A program made the translations under genes and the position numbers. The notes beneath the pieces were generated by a model that made no database searches, was not told where the DNA came from, and was given only the letters and a program-made list of their open reading frames with translations. Of a stretch of DNA of 58,980 bases, positions 35,863 through 44,139 are shown piece by piece (within the stretch, counting starts at the first letter, position 1; every line of letters begins with the position of its first letter). Origin of the DNA: Aneurinibacillus tyrosinisolvens (GTDB lineage: Bacteria; Bacillota; Bacilli; Aneurinibacillales; Aneurinibacillaceae); contig NZ_BBWZ01000030.1 of the NCBI RefSeq assembly GCF_001015055.1, positions 1 through 58,980 of the forward strand, in the 5' to 3' direction.

Positions 35863-37245
35863 ATGAATATGGTGAAAGAAACATTGCTGGTTGAACTAAG
35901 AAAAATGATTTCTGAGAACCAGGTGACAGTGAATCCGACCGTATTAGAACAGCATAGCAGGGATGAATCATATCATACACCGCATTTGCCGGATGTTGTT
36001 GTATTTCCGCAGAACACGGAAGAAGTAAGCAAAATTATGAAATTCGCCTGTGAAAATGGAATTCCTGTTACCGCATTTGGCTTAGGGACAAGCCTGGAGG
36101 GGCACGCTATTCCGTATCATGGAGGCATCTCGTTAGATTTCCAATTGATGAATCAAATCCTCGAGGTTCGCCCGGATGATTTTTTGGTACGGGTACAACC
36201 AGGGATTACCCGAACCCAGCTAAATAAGGAATTGAAAAAACACGGACTGTTTTTCACGGTCGATCCAGGGGCGGATGCGACACTTGGGGGAATGGCAGCA
36301 ACGAATGCAAGCGGTACGACCTCTGTACGGTATGGAATTATGCGGGATCAGGTACGTGATTTAGAAGTAGTCCTGGCCGATGGACAGATTATTCATACAG
36401 GCAGCATGACAGCTAAGTCGTCATCTGGTTACCATATTACGGGGCTGTTTGTCGGCTCAGAAGGAACATTAGGTGTATTCACGGAACTGACTTTGCGCGT
36501 GTTTGGCATCCCGGAAGCCATTACTGCAGCGCGTGCTGTGTTTCAGACGGTAGAAGATGCTGTCACGTCGGTTGTTGATATTCTATCAGCGGGCATTCCG
36601 GTAGCCCGTATCGAACTGGTGGATGAACGCTCCGTTGAACAAGTAAATTTATATAATAACACAGCTTACCCCGGCAAGCCGACTTTGTTTATTGAATTTC
36701 ATGGAAATGAAGCTGGGCTTCAGTATGATGTTGATTTTGCAAAAAAACTGGTAAGGGAAAACGGCTGCGAGGACTTTGTATTTGAAACAGATTCAAAGGC
36801 AAGGGCCCAGCTATGGGAAGTTCGTCATAATCTGGCTTACGCCTTTATTCATAAATCACCGGGCAAGAAAATGATGGTGACAGATGTGTGTGTCCCTATT
36901 TCTGAATTGGTAGGGGCGGTCCGGGATGCGCGGACGGCTGTTAATGAGGCCGGTTTAGATGGGGCTATACTCGGCCATGTCGGGGACGGGAACTACCATG
37001 TTCTTTTAATGCTGGACCTAAATAATCCAGAAGAAGTGGAGAGAGCCAAAAGGTTAAATGACCATCTGGTAAGTTACGCACTAAGCCGCGGCGGTTCCTG
37101 CACCGGTGAGCATGGCGTAGGCATTGGCAAGGCCGGGTATCAACGCAAGGAACATGGAGCTGCGTTAGATGTGATGAAAATAATAAAGAATTCACTGGAC
37201 CCGAAAGGCATATTGAATCCCGGGAAGATTTTTGAAGTTGAGTGA
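35863..37245 (+). CDS. FAD-linked oxidase (D-lactate/glycolate dehydrogenase, GlcD-like)
   Basis: This 460-residue protein has an FAD-binding PCMH domain (FGLGTSLEGHAIP near residue 70, DPGADATLGGMAATNASGT near residue 130) and a C-terminal FAD-linked oxidase domain with GHVGDGNYH and GEHGVGIGK. It matches FAD-dependent D-2-hydroxyacid dehydrogenases that feed electrons to quinone or cytochrome. There is no iron-sulfur partner (GlcF-like) beside it. GGAGGGG precedes the ATG. The substrate is D-lactate or glycolate by family. Confidence 0.88.
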   Translation: MNMVKETLLVELRKMISENQVTVNPTVLEQHSRDESYHTPHLPDVVVFPQNTEEVSKIMKFACENGIPVTAFGLGTSLEGHAIPYHGGISLDFQLMNQILEVRPDDFLVRVQPGITRTQLNKELKKHGLFFTVDPGADATLGGMAATNASGTTSVRYGIMRDQVRDLEVVLADGQIIHTGSMTAKSSSGYHITGLFVGSEGTLGVFTELTLRVFGIPEAITAARAVFQTVEDAVTSVVDILSAGIPVARIELVDERSVEQVNLYNNTAYPGKPTLFIEFHGNEAGLQYDVDFAKKLVRENGCEDFVFETDSKARAQLWEVRHNLAYAFIHKSPGKKMMVTDVCVPISELVGAVRDARTAVNEAGLDGAILGHVGDGNYHVLLMLDLNNPEEVERAKRLNDHLVSYALSRGGSCTGEHGVGIGKAGYQRKEHGAALDVMKIIKNSLDPKGILNPGKIFEVE

Positions 37246-37269
37246 GGCTAATATAACAGATTAAGGGAG

Positions 37270-37378
37270 AAAGACACGTTTATCATGTCTTTCTTCAGGA
37301 TGTTGAGAAACTAAATAGAATAGGCACCGTTAGGTGCCCTAAACCATTGGGAGTTTGTTCATGCCCGATGGTTTTTTT
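37270..37378 (+). terminator. series of hairpins ending in a strong terminator
   Basis: Three stems follow the dehydrogenase gene: AAAGACACG/CATGTCTTT (37270-37293), GGCACC-GTTA-GGTGCC (37323-37338) and AAACCATTGG/CCCGATGGTTTTTTT (37341-37378). The last has a full T-run. A further AGAGGATA/TATCCTCT stem lies at about 37458-37495. No gene is seen between 37246 and 37653. Confidence 0.75.
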
Positions 37379-37572
37379 GTGTCTGAATAGGAATAAATGC
37401 GTCAAAGAGGGTGCTATGGATACCTTTGCAAGAAAAATTAATTTAATATGAAAAAAGAAGAGGATAAATAGATTCATACTGAACTATCTATCCTCTAATC
37501 ATTATAGTCTATTTAATTAAAACAGTGGGGATTTTGTGTGTCGCTCACCAGCCAAAAGTATAGAGAATATAT

Positions 37573-37641
37573 CGACATATTTTACGTCAAAACCATTGAC
37601 ATAAAATATGTCATTGGTTATAATTGACGTAAATTATGTCG
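37573..37641 (+). promoter_or_regulatory. sigma-A promoter with three palindromic operators
   Basis: Three 17-bp copies of the pattern YGACRTA-N3-TAYGTCR stand in a row: CGACATATTTTACGTCA (37573-37589), TGACATAAAATATGTCA (37597-37613) and TGACGTAAATTATGTCG (37625-37641). The -35 box TTGACA (37596-37601) is in the second copy; 17 bp later comes a consensus TATAAT (37619-37624), which abuts the third. Binding would block RNA polymerase, so the downstream HTH gene probably represses itself. Confidence 0.85.
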
Positions 37642-37653
37642 GAGGTGATGAGC

Positions 37654-38151
37654 ATGAATGGAAAAGAAGCGTTACATGCAAAAACAACGCTGGAGTATTT
37701 AGTTTTAGTAAATGAGCAGTCGTATTCACAAATTGGAAGAGAGCTACATATCACACCGCAGCAATTTTCGGATTGGATTAAGAAACGCAGACCGATTCCT
37801 AAGGAAAGGCTCCTGGCATTAAGTGAATATTTTCAGGTTGGGGAGAGATGTTTGGTTGATGAAAAGAATTTTGCAAGAAATTTAACAGAGGTTACGAAAA
37901 TCGACATCCAGATGCTGTTAGTTAAGAAGATCATGGAGAAAGGCGAGGAAGATATCAGTCCCTACAAAGAGAAACTGGAAAAACTGGAGAAAGAAAAAGC
38001 AAAACAAATAAGAATCGGGCGGCTGGCTGCTATCCTCCATCAGGAAAATGAAGAAATCGATACGATGATTGACGCCGTGCTGGAACAGATTGAATCGGGA
38101 AACACAGCCAGGCTAAACGATATCATTAGCGAACAAAAGAGGGGGAAATGA
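37654..38151 (+). CDS. helix-turn-helix transcriptional regulator
   Basis: This 165-residue protein has an N-terminal HTH (YSQIGRELHITPQQFSDWIKKRRPIP, residues about 26-51) of the Xre-like type, then a helical charged segment (EKLEKLEKEKAKQI) likely for dimerisation. GGAGG lies 8 nt before ATG 37654; the two upstream ATGs are too close to or ahead of it. It is the likely ligand of the three operators upstream. One base separates it from the hydrolase gene, so they form an operon. Confidence 0.8.
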   Translation: MNGKEALHAKTTLEYLVLVNEQSYSQIGRELHITPQQFSDWIKKRRPIPKERLLALSEYFQVGERCLVDEKNFARNLTEVTKIDIQMLLVKKIMEKGEEDISPYKEKLEKLEKEKAKQIRIGRLAAILHQENEEIDTMIDAVLEQIESGNTARLNDIISEQKRGK

Positions 38152-38152
38152 A

Positions 38153-39181
38153 ATGTGCACAAGTTTTGTAATCGGGGATGCCGCAGGGCGAATCGTTGGA
38201 AAAAATATGGACGTTTTTTATGATGACGGGTATTTATTTAGCAACCAGCGGAATCTCGCCAAGACCGCGTTTGTTCTGCCGCCCGGGAAACCGGCAGTGT
38301 GGGTGTCCCAATATGGCAGCCTTACCTTTCACCAGAGTGGGAAGGAATTTCCGGTGGGGGGAATGAATGAAACAGGGCTTGTCGTTGAGCAGATGACGCT
38401 GTGGGAGACTGAATATAGTATGGACGATGGTCGGCCTGCCATCAGTGAACTTCAATGGATCCAATACATGCTGGACACATGCCGTACGGTTCGTGAAGTA
38501 ATTGAAGCTGCATCTCGGATCAGAATCGGCCAGGGCACGCCTCCTCTTCATTATCTTGTATGCGATAGACAGGGAGATACTGCTGTGATCGAGTTTGTGG
38601 AGGGAAACCTGGCGGTCTATACGGGAGAAGAATTACCCGTCCCCGTCCTTTCGAACAGCACATATAAACAATCGCTGGAATATGCAGACCAACCTGCCAT
38701 TCTTGCAGAAAATGGTTTAGATGAATATAAACAAAATTCCCTGGAGCGCTTTACCGGTGCAGCAAGGCTCATTCAATCACGCAAAGCAGGTACCCCGGTG
38801 TCTGCAAACGAAGCTTTTGAACTACTGCAAGTTGTTAAACGGCAGGATACGGTTTGGTCGATTGTGTATGATATTGCCAACCTGGAAATTCACTTCTTCA
38901 CAAACCGTGAAAAGGAAAGAAAGAAAATTCAACTCCGGCATTTTGATTTTTCTGATGGGAAAACGGCAAAGGCGCTGCCTGTCCATTGCCGTGCAGCGGA
39001 AAATATACAGGAACGCGTTGTCGATTATGAACGCCGGCTAAATAAGGAACTCGCACAGTCGTTTTTTACGAATGAAACATTTGCGCAGGTATTTAAGTGG
39101 AACATAACAGAGGAAATGATTGACTTCTATGCCGGCTATCCGGAGCAATTTGTTAAGCAAAACGATATGCAGGTTAAATGA
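38153..39181 (+). CDS. linear amide C-N hydrolase (choloylglycine hydrolase family)
   Basis: This 342-residue Ntn hydrolase has the nucleophilic Cys2 right after the initiator Met in MCTSFVIGDAAG, and the expected Asn/Arg region FPVGGMNETGLVVEQM near residue 70. Family members cleave conjugated bile salts, penicillin V or acyl-homoserine lactones. There is no signal peptide, so it is cytoplasmic. Its regulator is co-transcribed upstream. The physiological amide substrate is unknown. Confidence 0.88.
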   Translation: MCTSFVIGDAAGRIVGKNMDVFYDDGYLFSNQRNLAKTAFVLPPGKPAVWVSQYGSLTFHQSGKEFPVGGMNETGLVVEQMTLWETEYSMDDGRPAISELQWIQYMLDTCRTVREVIEAASRIRIGQGTPPLHYLVCDRQGDTAVIEFVEGNLAVYTGEELPVPVLSNSTYKQSLEYADQPAILAENGLDEYKQNSLERFTGAARLIQSRKAGTPVSANEAFELLQVVKRQDTVWSIVYDIANLEIHFFTNREKERKKIQLRHFDFSDGKTAKALPVHCRAAENIQERVVDYERRLNKELAQSFFTNETFAQVFKWNITEEMIDFYAGYPEQFVKQNDMQVK

Positions 39182-39186
39182 TGGGG

Positions 39187-39219
39187 AACCGCCTTGGAAA
39201 GGGCGGTCTTTCTCGTTTT
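39187..39219 (+). terminator. terminator after the hydrolase gene
   Basis: AACCGCC / GGGCGGT and CTTTCTCGTTTT. Confidence 0.7.
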
Positions 39220-39282
39220 AAATTCGGATAGAAATTGACTAAACTTATATAAATGCAGTACATTATGTATTGTGTTTCTTTA

Positions 39283-39313
39283 GTAGATAAGAAAGTATAA
39301 CTTTCTTATCTAC
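39283..39313 (+). other. strong hairpin in metN leader
   Basis: GTAGATAAGAAAG-TATAA-CTTTCTTATCTAC is a perfect 13-bp stem 100 bp before metN, with no T-run after it. The following bases up to 39413 include a GGC..GCC pair and GCACAAAGAATTGCCGTGC. No SAM or T-box riboswitch motif is present, although metN genes usually have one. Confidence 0.6.
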
Positions 39314-39413
39314 ATAAGGGCAACTAAGGTGCTAGCCAAGTTTTCTTTATATGCACAAAGAATTGCCGTGCAAACGCTCATATACAATTATATAGGTAAG
39401 GAGGGAGATCCGA

Positions 39414-40436
39414 TTGATTTCCATTCAAAATGTTGTAAAAACGTACGGGACGGGCAGTACAGCGGTCCATGCCATTAAGGGCGCAAACCTTGAAGTGCAA
39501 AAGGGTGAGATTTTCGGTGTTATTGGTTTCAGCGGTGCCGGCAAAAGCTCGCTTATCCGCTGTGTCAACCTGCTGGAACGCCCTACTTCAGGTTCGGTTG
39601 TTATTAACGGAACGGATTTAACGAAGCTATCCACAAATGAACTGAGGATGGCCCGCCGCAAAATCGGGATGATTTTCCAGCACTTTAATCTGCTGTCTTC
39701 CAGCACGGTGTTTGACAATGTCGCGGCACCGCTCCGACTGAGCAATGCACCTAAAAGCGTTATTCAGAAAAAGGTAAACGAGCTCCTTGAAATCGTAGGT
39801 CTCGCCGGGCGTGCGAGTGCATATCCATCCCAGCTCTCCGGCGGCCAGAAGCAGAGGGTAGCTATTGCCCGGGCGCTTGCCAATGACCCTGAAATCCTGC
39901 TTTGCGATGAAGCAACGTCTGCTCTTGATCCGCAAACAACGGACTCGATTCTCGATTTGCTGCTTGATATTAATAAGAAATACAACCTTACGATTATGCT
40001 CATTACACATGAGATGCACGTTGTTAAGAAAATCTGTGACCGGGTTGCGGTGATGGAGGAAGGGGACATTGTGGAAATGGGAACCGTGCTTGATATTTTC
40101 TCACGTCCCCAGACAGCAACGACCCGGAACTTTATCCGCAGTATTTTTGACGACTCCCTGCCGGAAGGATTGTTGGAGCGCGTGCAGCATGCGCCCGGCA
40201 GCCGGATCGTTCGCCTGACGTTTATCGGGGATAACACAGAGGATCCAGTACTGGCCGAATTAACCGAGCGTTATCATTTAAAACCGAACATTCTTTTCGG
40301 GCATATTACACAGGTCAAGGAAACAACATTCGGGTATCTTGTCATCTCGCTCAGCGGGGAATCGGCCGTACTCGATGAGGCATTGCAGTATGTGGATGAA
40401 AAGGGAGTAAAGGCGGAGGTGATTCATCATGTTTAA
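39414..40436 (+). CDS. metN: methionine ABC transporter ATP-binding protein
   Basis: This 340-residue ATPase of the D-/L-methionine uptake system has Walker A GFSGAGKSS, signature LSGGQKQR, Walker B LLCDEATSALD and the C-terminal NIL/ACT-like domain (about 265-340) that gives methionine feedback inhibition. The start is TTG, 8 nt after AAGGAGGG. It overlaps metI by 8 bp. The substrate-binding lipoprotein gene metQ is not next to it. Confidence 0.95.
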   Translation: MISIQNVVKTYGTGSTAVHAIKGANLEVQKGEIFGVIGFSGAGKSSLIRCVNLLERPTSGSVVINGTDLTKLSTNELRMARRKIGMIFQHFNLLSSSTVFDNVAAPLRLSNAPKSVIQKKVNELLEIVGLAGRASAYPSQLSGGQKQRVAIARALANDPEILLCDEATSALDPQTTDSILDLLLDINKKYNLTIMLITHEMHVVKKICDRVAVMEEGDIVEMGTVLDIFSRPQTATTRNFIRSIFDDSLPEGLLERVQHAPGSRIVRLTFIGDNTEDPVLAELTERYHLKPNILFGHITQVKETTFGYLVISLSGESAVLDEALQYVDEKGVKAEVIHHV

Positions 40437-41091
40437 CGGAATGGATCCGCACTGGGATTTATACATCCCGGCGTTGCAGGAAACATTGTACATGGTCGGG
40501 TTTTCAATCGTCATTGCTACCCTGATTGGAATTCCGCTCGGTGTTCTTCTTGTCATTACGCGGCCGGGGCACATTTTTGAACAACGGTTTATTTACCAGA
40601 TTGCCAACACCATCATCAATATTATTCGTTCTGTGCCGTTCATTATTTTGCTGTTCGCGCTTATCCCGTTTACAAAGCTCGTGTCCGGAACGTTTATTGG
40701 TGTGGAGGGTGCCATTGTTCCTCTTGTCGTCTATGCTTCCCCGTATATTGCACGGCTGATGGAATCAGCCCTTCTGGAAGTGGATGCAGGCCTGATTGAA
40801 GCCTTTCAAGCGATGGGGGCGACGCGGCGCCAGATTATTTTCAATGTCATGCTGAAGGAAGCGCGCCCTGCGCTCATTTTATCGCTTACGATTGCACTCA
40901 TTGGCTTGATTGATGCGACCGCGATGGCAGGCATTATCGGGGCCGGCGGGCTCGGGAACCTTGCCTACCGATACGGATTCCAGCGCTGGGAAACGCTTGT
41001 TATGATTTTTACGGTTATCATTTTAATTATCCTTGTTCAGATTTTCCAAACGCTTGGAAATCGGATTGCGCGCGCAATGCGTAAAGACTAG
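40429..41091 (+). CDS. metI: methionine ABC transporter permease
   Basis: This 220-residue permease has five to six membrane segments and the EAA-type coupling loop (EAFQAMGATRRQIIF) that docks on MetN. It overlaps metN. An aminotransferase gene follows in place of metQ. Confidence 0.94.
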   Translation: MFNGMDPHWDLYIPALQETLYMVGFSIVIATLIGIPLGVLLVITRPGHIFEQRFIYQIANTIINIIRSVPFIILLFALIPFTKLVSGTFIGVEGAIVPLVVYASPYIARLMESALLEVDAGLIEAFQAMGATRRQIIFNVMLKEARPALILSLTIALIGLIDATAMAGIIGAGGLGNLAYRYGFQRWETLVMIFTVIILIILVQIFQTLGNRIARAMRKD

Positions 41092-41111
41092 AGATAAAGG
41101 GGAGAACACCC

Positions 41112-42293
41112 GTGAAGTTTGAAGCATCAGAAGGGATGAAGCGGCTGCCTTCGCAATTTTTTTCAAGCTTAGTAGCCAAAGTAAACCGGGTAGTGGAGCA
41201 GGGGCATGATGTCATCAACCTTGGACAGGGAAATCCCGACCGTCCAACGCCCTCCCACATTGTAGAGGCATTAAAGCGGGAAGCGGAAAACCCGCTCCAC
41301 CACAAATACCCGCCCTTTCAGGGGCGGCTCGAACTAAAAGAAGCGATTGCCCACTGGTATAAGCAGGAACGCGGGGTTTCTGTCGACCCGGCAACCGAGG
41401 TGGCCATTCTGTTTGGCGGAAAAGCAGGGCTCGTCGAAATGAGCAACATTTTCCTCAACCCGGGCGATATTTGCCTTGTGCCGGATCCGGGGTATCCGGA
41501 TTATTGGTCCGGTGTAGCGATGGCCGGGGGCCAGATGGTGATGATGCCGCTTCGCGCGGAAAATGATTTTTTGCCCGACTTCTCTGCGATTCCCAAAGAA
41601 ACAGCACGCAAGGCAAAAATGATGTTTTTAAACTACCCGAACAATCCGACCGGGGCGGTGGCAACGCCTGCTTTTATCGAAGAGGCGGTCCGCTTCTGTC
41701 TGGATAACAAAATTCTGTTAATCCATGACTATGCATACGGTGCCATCGGATTTGACGGTGTGACCCCGCCCAGCTTCCTTTCTCATCCGCAAGCGAAAGA
41801 GGCAGGGGTGGAAATTTATACCCTTTCGAAAACATACAACATGGCCGGATGGAGGGTAGGCTTTGCGATTGGCAACCAGGAAGTCGTCCGGTTGATTAAC
41901 CTGTACCAGGATCATTATTTTGTCAGCCTGTTTGGCGCCGTGCAGATGGCGGCTGTTGAAGCCTTAACAGCTTCCCAGGACTGTGTGAAAGAGCTTGTTA
42001 GCGTGTATGAGTCACGCCGCAACACGTTTTATGGCGCTATCCACCGCATCGGCTGGAAGGCCGAACCGATCAAAGGCTCCTTCTTTTCCTGGCTGCCTGT
42101 CCCTCAGCCTTATACGTCTGCTTCCTTCTCTGATTTGCTGCTGGAAAAAGCACACGTTGTTGTGGCGCCGGGCATTGGGTTTGGTGAGCACGGTGAAGGA
42201 TATGTAAGAACAGGCTTGCTCGTGGACGAAAAAACGCCTGGAAGAGGCGGCGGAAAGAATCGGTCGCCTCGGTCTTTTTTAATTAAATGTTAA
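41112..42293 (+). pseudogene. PLP-dependent aminotransferase (MtnE-like), frameshifted at C-terminus
   Basis: This is a fold-type I aminotransferase: INLGQGNPDRPTPSHI at the N-terminus, FLNYPNNPTGA, then SKTYNMAGWRVGF with the PLP-binding Lys. At 42237-42238 a doubled C (ACGCCTGG) shifts the frame; with one C the sequence reads on as LEEAAERIGRLGLF and stops at 42282, the usual ending of this family. As written the last 16 or so residues are replaced by an unrelated proline/glycine-rich tail ending at 42293. The core enzyme is complete, so activity may survive. It follows metNI, so a role in methionine salvage (ketomethylthiobutyrate transamination) is likely. Confidence 0.85.
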
Positions 42294-42337
42294 CCGTTAG
42301 GAAAGAATAATGAGAGAAGCGTTTAGGAGGGATGGCA

Positions 42338-42850
42338 TTGGCTACATTAGCTTTAGGAGATAAGGCACCGGACTTTTCGCTTTTAACTGCGTCTGGTGAA
42401 CCGTATTCATTTGAATCTTACCAAAGGAATCATAAGGGCTGGCATTTGCTTGTTTTTTTCAGGGGAGCCTGGTGACCTGTCTGTGTCGAAGACCTCCAAG
42501 GTTTGGAGGAAGGCAAAGGGTTTTTTGAAGACAAAAACGTCTATATTACGACGATATCCACTGACAACCGTGATAATTTAAAAAAGCTGGTTGATGATAA
42601 GAAGTTGTCTTTTCCGGTGCTATGCGATGAAAACGTAGAGGCAGTAGAGGCTTATGGTGTGTTTTATCATGGCGATGATGCTCCCTATGAAGACCATGGT
42701 GCACACGGAGAACCGGCCTATTTCCTCGTTGACGAAAATGGCCGCCTGCTCTACCAACAAAAGCAAACGGGTCCATTCGGCCGTCCGTCTGTAATCGACC
42801 TGCGCAAAATTGTTCAATACATTAAAAAGAATCTAAAGGTTAATTTTTAA
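42338..42850 (+). CDS. peroxiredoxin-like thioredoxin-fold protein with in-frame UGA (candidate selenoprotein)
   Basis: The reading frame runs from TTG 42338 (7 nt after AGGAGG) to TAA 42850 with one interruption, TGA at 42473-42475. Around it the protein reads HLLVFFRGAW-TGA-PVCVEDL. Relatives of this redoxin/AhpC-TSA type have GAWCPVC, so the TGA stands exactly at the first catalytic Cys of CPxC. Downstream the frame is fully conserved (ISTDNRDNLKKLVDD, FPVLCDENVEAVEAYGVFY, GEPAYFLVDENGRLLY). A 7-bp stem with GGU loop follows 17 nt after the TGA, as in bacterial SECIS elements. The likely product has 170 residues including selenocysteine and would reduce peroxides or disulfides. The alternative is a nonsense mutation. 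Confidence 0.72.
42493..42509 (+). promoter_or_regulatory. candidate bacterial SECIS element
   Basis: CCTCCAA-GGT-TTGGAGG is a perfect 7-bp stem with a three-base loop that starts with GG. From the TGA to the first loop base there are 24 nt, inside the known range (about 16-37) for bacterial selenocysteine insertion. It would bind SelB loaded with Sec-tRNA. Confidence 0.7.
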
Positions 42851-42865
42851 AGGGAATCAAAATGC

Positions 42866-42910
42866 AAAAAAAAGCAGCTATCCCGACAGTGAAGGATAGC
42901 TGCTTTTTTT
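42866..42910. terminator. bidirectional terminator
   Basis: AAAGCAGCTATCC / GGATAGCTGCTTT with A- and T-runs on both sides, between the redoxin gene and the convergent zinc-ribbon gene. Confidence 0.9.
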
Positions 42911-42919
42911 ATTTCCAAA

Positions 42920-43054
42920 TTAGTGGAGCTTTTTCTCATCCTGCTCTTTTTCCGTTTGTTCCGTGTTTACTTCAATGTTACAATCTCCACACACCCAATG
43001 GTTTCCGATATCGTTCCCCGGACTTAGCTTTCCGCAGGTTTCACATGTAATCAT
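42920..43054 (-). CDS. small zinc-ribbon protein
   Basis: This 44-residue minus-strand protein begins MITCETCGKLSPG and continues HWVCGDCNIEV, so two CxxC pairs form a zinc ribbon, followed by a charged tail. AGGAGGG lies 6 nt before the ATG. It is probably a small metal-binding or nucleic-acid-binding protein; the function is unknown. Confidence 0.75.
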   Translation of the reverse strand: MITCETCGKLSPGNDIGNHWVCGDCNIEVNTEQTEKEQDEKKLH

Positions 43055-43178
43055 TATAATCCCTCCTGAGGGTTTTATAACTAGTTTATTTCTCTTTTAC
43101 TATGACTATACAAAAAGTGAAACGAATTCACAAGTTTATCGTATGGTAAGGTGACGAAAATAATGGGAGGATAACTAA

Positions 43179-43487
43179 ATGGACCGAAAACCAGCCTGTT
43201 TAATCATACACGGAAGTACGTTTTTTGCTCCGATTCTTGTGCCTTTGCTGTTTGTTTTTCTTGCCGAAGATCGCTATGTGAGAAATCTGGCGGTTGAAGC
43301 GCTTTTGTTTCACATTGTGATGTCAATTTGTTTTGCAGTAGCAGCATTTTTAATGATTTTGTTAATCGGGTTTGTCCTGCTTCCCATCTTTGCCCTGATT
43401 TATTTGTGGTACCCGATTAAAGGATTTATTCGGGCGCTGAAGGGGGAAGAGTTCCACTATCCGCTCGTCGGAAACTGGGTACGCTAA
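43179..43487 (+). CDS. DUF4870-type membrane protein
   Basis: This 102-residue protein has two to three hydrophobic segments (FFAPILVPLLFVFLAED, HIVMSICFAVAAFLMILLIGFVLL) and the pattern of DUF4870 family proteins (KPACLIIHGSTFFAPILVPL and YLWYPIKGFIRALKGE). The function is unknown. GGGAGG precedes the ATG. Confidence 0.75.
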   Translation: MDRKPACLIIHGSTFFAPILVPLLFVFLAEDRYVRNLAVEALLFHIVMSICFAVAAFLMILLIGFVLLPIFALIYLWYPIKGFIRALKGEEFHYPLVGNWVR

Positions 43488-43562
43488 GCAGCGCCGTGTT
43501 CTATCTCTCCTCTTCCTGCATATACATATAAAGGTGTGAATGTAAGAACTGGAGGGATTTTC

Positions 43563-43733
43563 ATGTACCTGGGTGTATTTGATATGAAAGAGCGGCTGGA
43601 TCAAATGAGGAAGCTCTTAAAGGAAAAGAAACGGCTTTGTGAGCTGCTTGAGGACGACATTCAACAGATTGAGCGAGATATAAAAACGCTGGAAGACCGA
43701 GCGGAAGACTCTCACAGCAGCCTTACCGTCTAA
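43563..43733 (+). CDS. 56-residue coiled-coil protein
   Basis: ATG 43563 follows TGGAGGG. After MYLGVFDMK comes one long helix (LDQMRKLLKEKKRLCELLED, then DIQQIERDIKTLEDRAED) with heptad spacing. No family is recognised. Confidence 0.6.
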   Translation: MYLGVFDMKERLDQMRKLLKEKKRLCELLEDDIQQIERDIKTLEDRAEDSHSSLTV

Positions 43734-43831
43734 TTCGGCAGCGTTCGCTTCATTGGGTATTTGTCCCTCTTCCTTCTCCCATGGCACATGCGTAGTATAT
43801 AGTAGATGCCGAAGCGGAGAGGGTGAGAAAA

Positions 43832-44116
43832 ATGAACAAGCGTGATATAAAGAGGTTTGCCAGAGAGCATCCGGAGTTTGGGGATTGGGCTAACCGGCAC
43901 GCCTCGAAACTCAAACCGTACGCAAAGCAGCGAAAGTACAAAGAAATTGTGCAGGAGTGGGAAAGAAGCAGGCAGCCGCTGCCTGAAGAGCACAAGATGA
44001 TGGCACACCAGATTGCTGAATCGATGCGGGATGTCCAGAACTTCATGCGGAATGTTGAAACGGTTTTTAACCGGATTAAACAGATGCACGGCAAAGCAAA
44101 AAACCTCAAAAGGTAA
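43832..44116 (+). CDS. 94-residue basic hypothetical protein
   Basis: This small, strongly basic protein begins MNKRDIKRFAREHPEFGDW. The middle is LKPYAKQRKYKEIVQEWERS and the end is lysine-rich. It may bind nucleic acid. ATG 43832 follows GAGAGGG; the GTG at 43823 overlaps that site. A terminator follows directly. Confidence 0.6.
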   Translation: MNKRDIKRFAREHPEFGDWANRHASKLKPYAKQRKYKEIVQEWERSRQPLPEEHKMMAHQIAESMRDVQNFMRNVETVFNRIKQMHGKAKNLKR

Positions 44117-44135
44117 ATCCTTTTGAGGTTCTTTT
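44102..44135 (+). terminator. terminator overlapping the end of 43832-44116
   Basis: AACCTCAAAAGG-TAAAT-CCTTTTGAGGTT and CTTTTG. The left arm is in the last codons of the gene. Confidence 0.85.
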
Positions 44136-44139
44136 GTAT

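Noticed and set aside
39283..39413. SAM or T-box riboswitch before metN
   Set aside because: None of the diagnostic motifs is present; only a plain hairpin is seen.
42473..42475. Simple nonsense mutation in the redoxin gene as first choice
   Set aside because: It remains possible, but position at the catalytic Cys, lack of other lesions and the perfect GGU-loop stem at the right distance make selenocysteine more likely.
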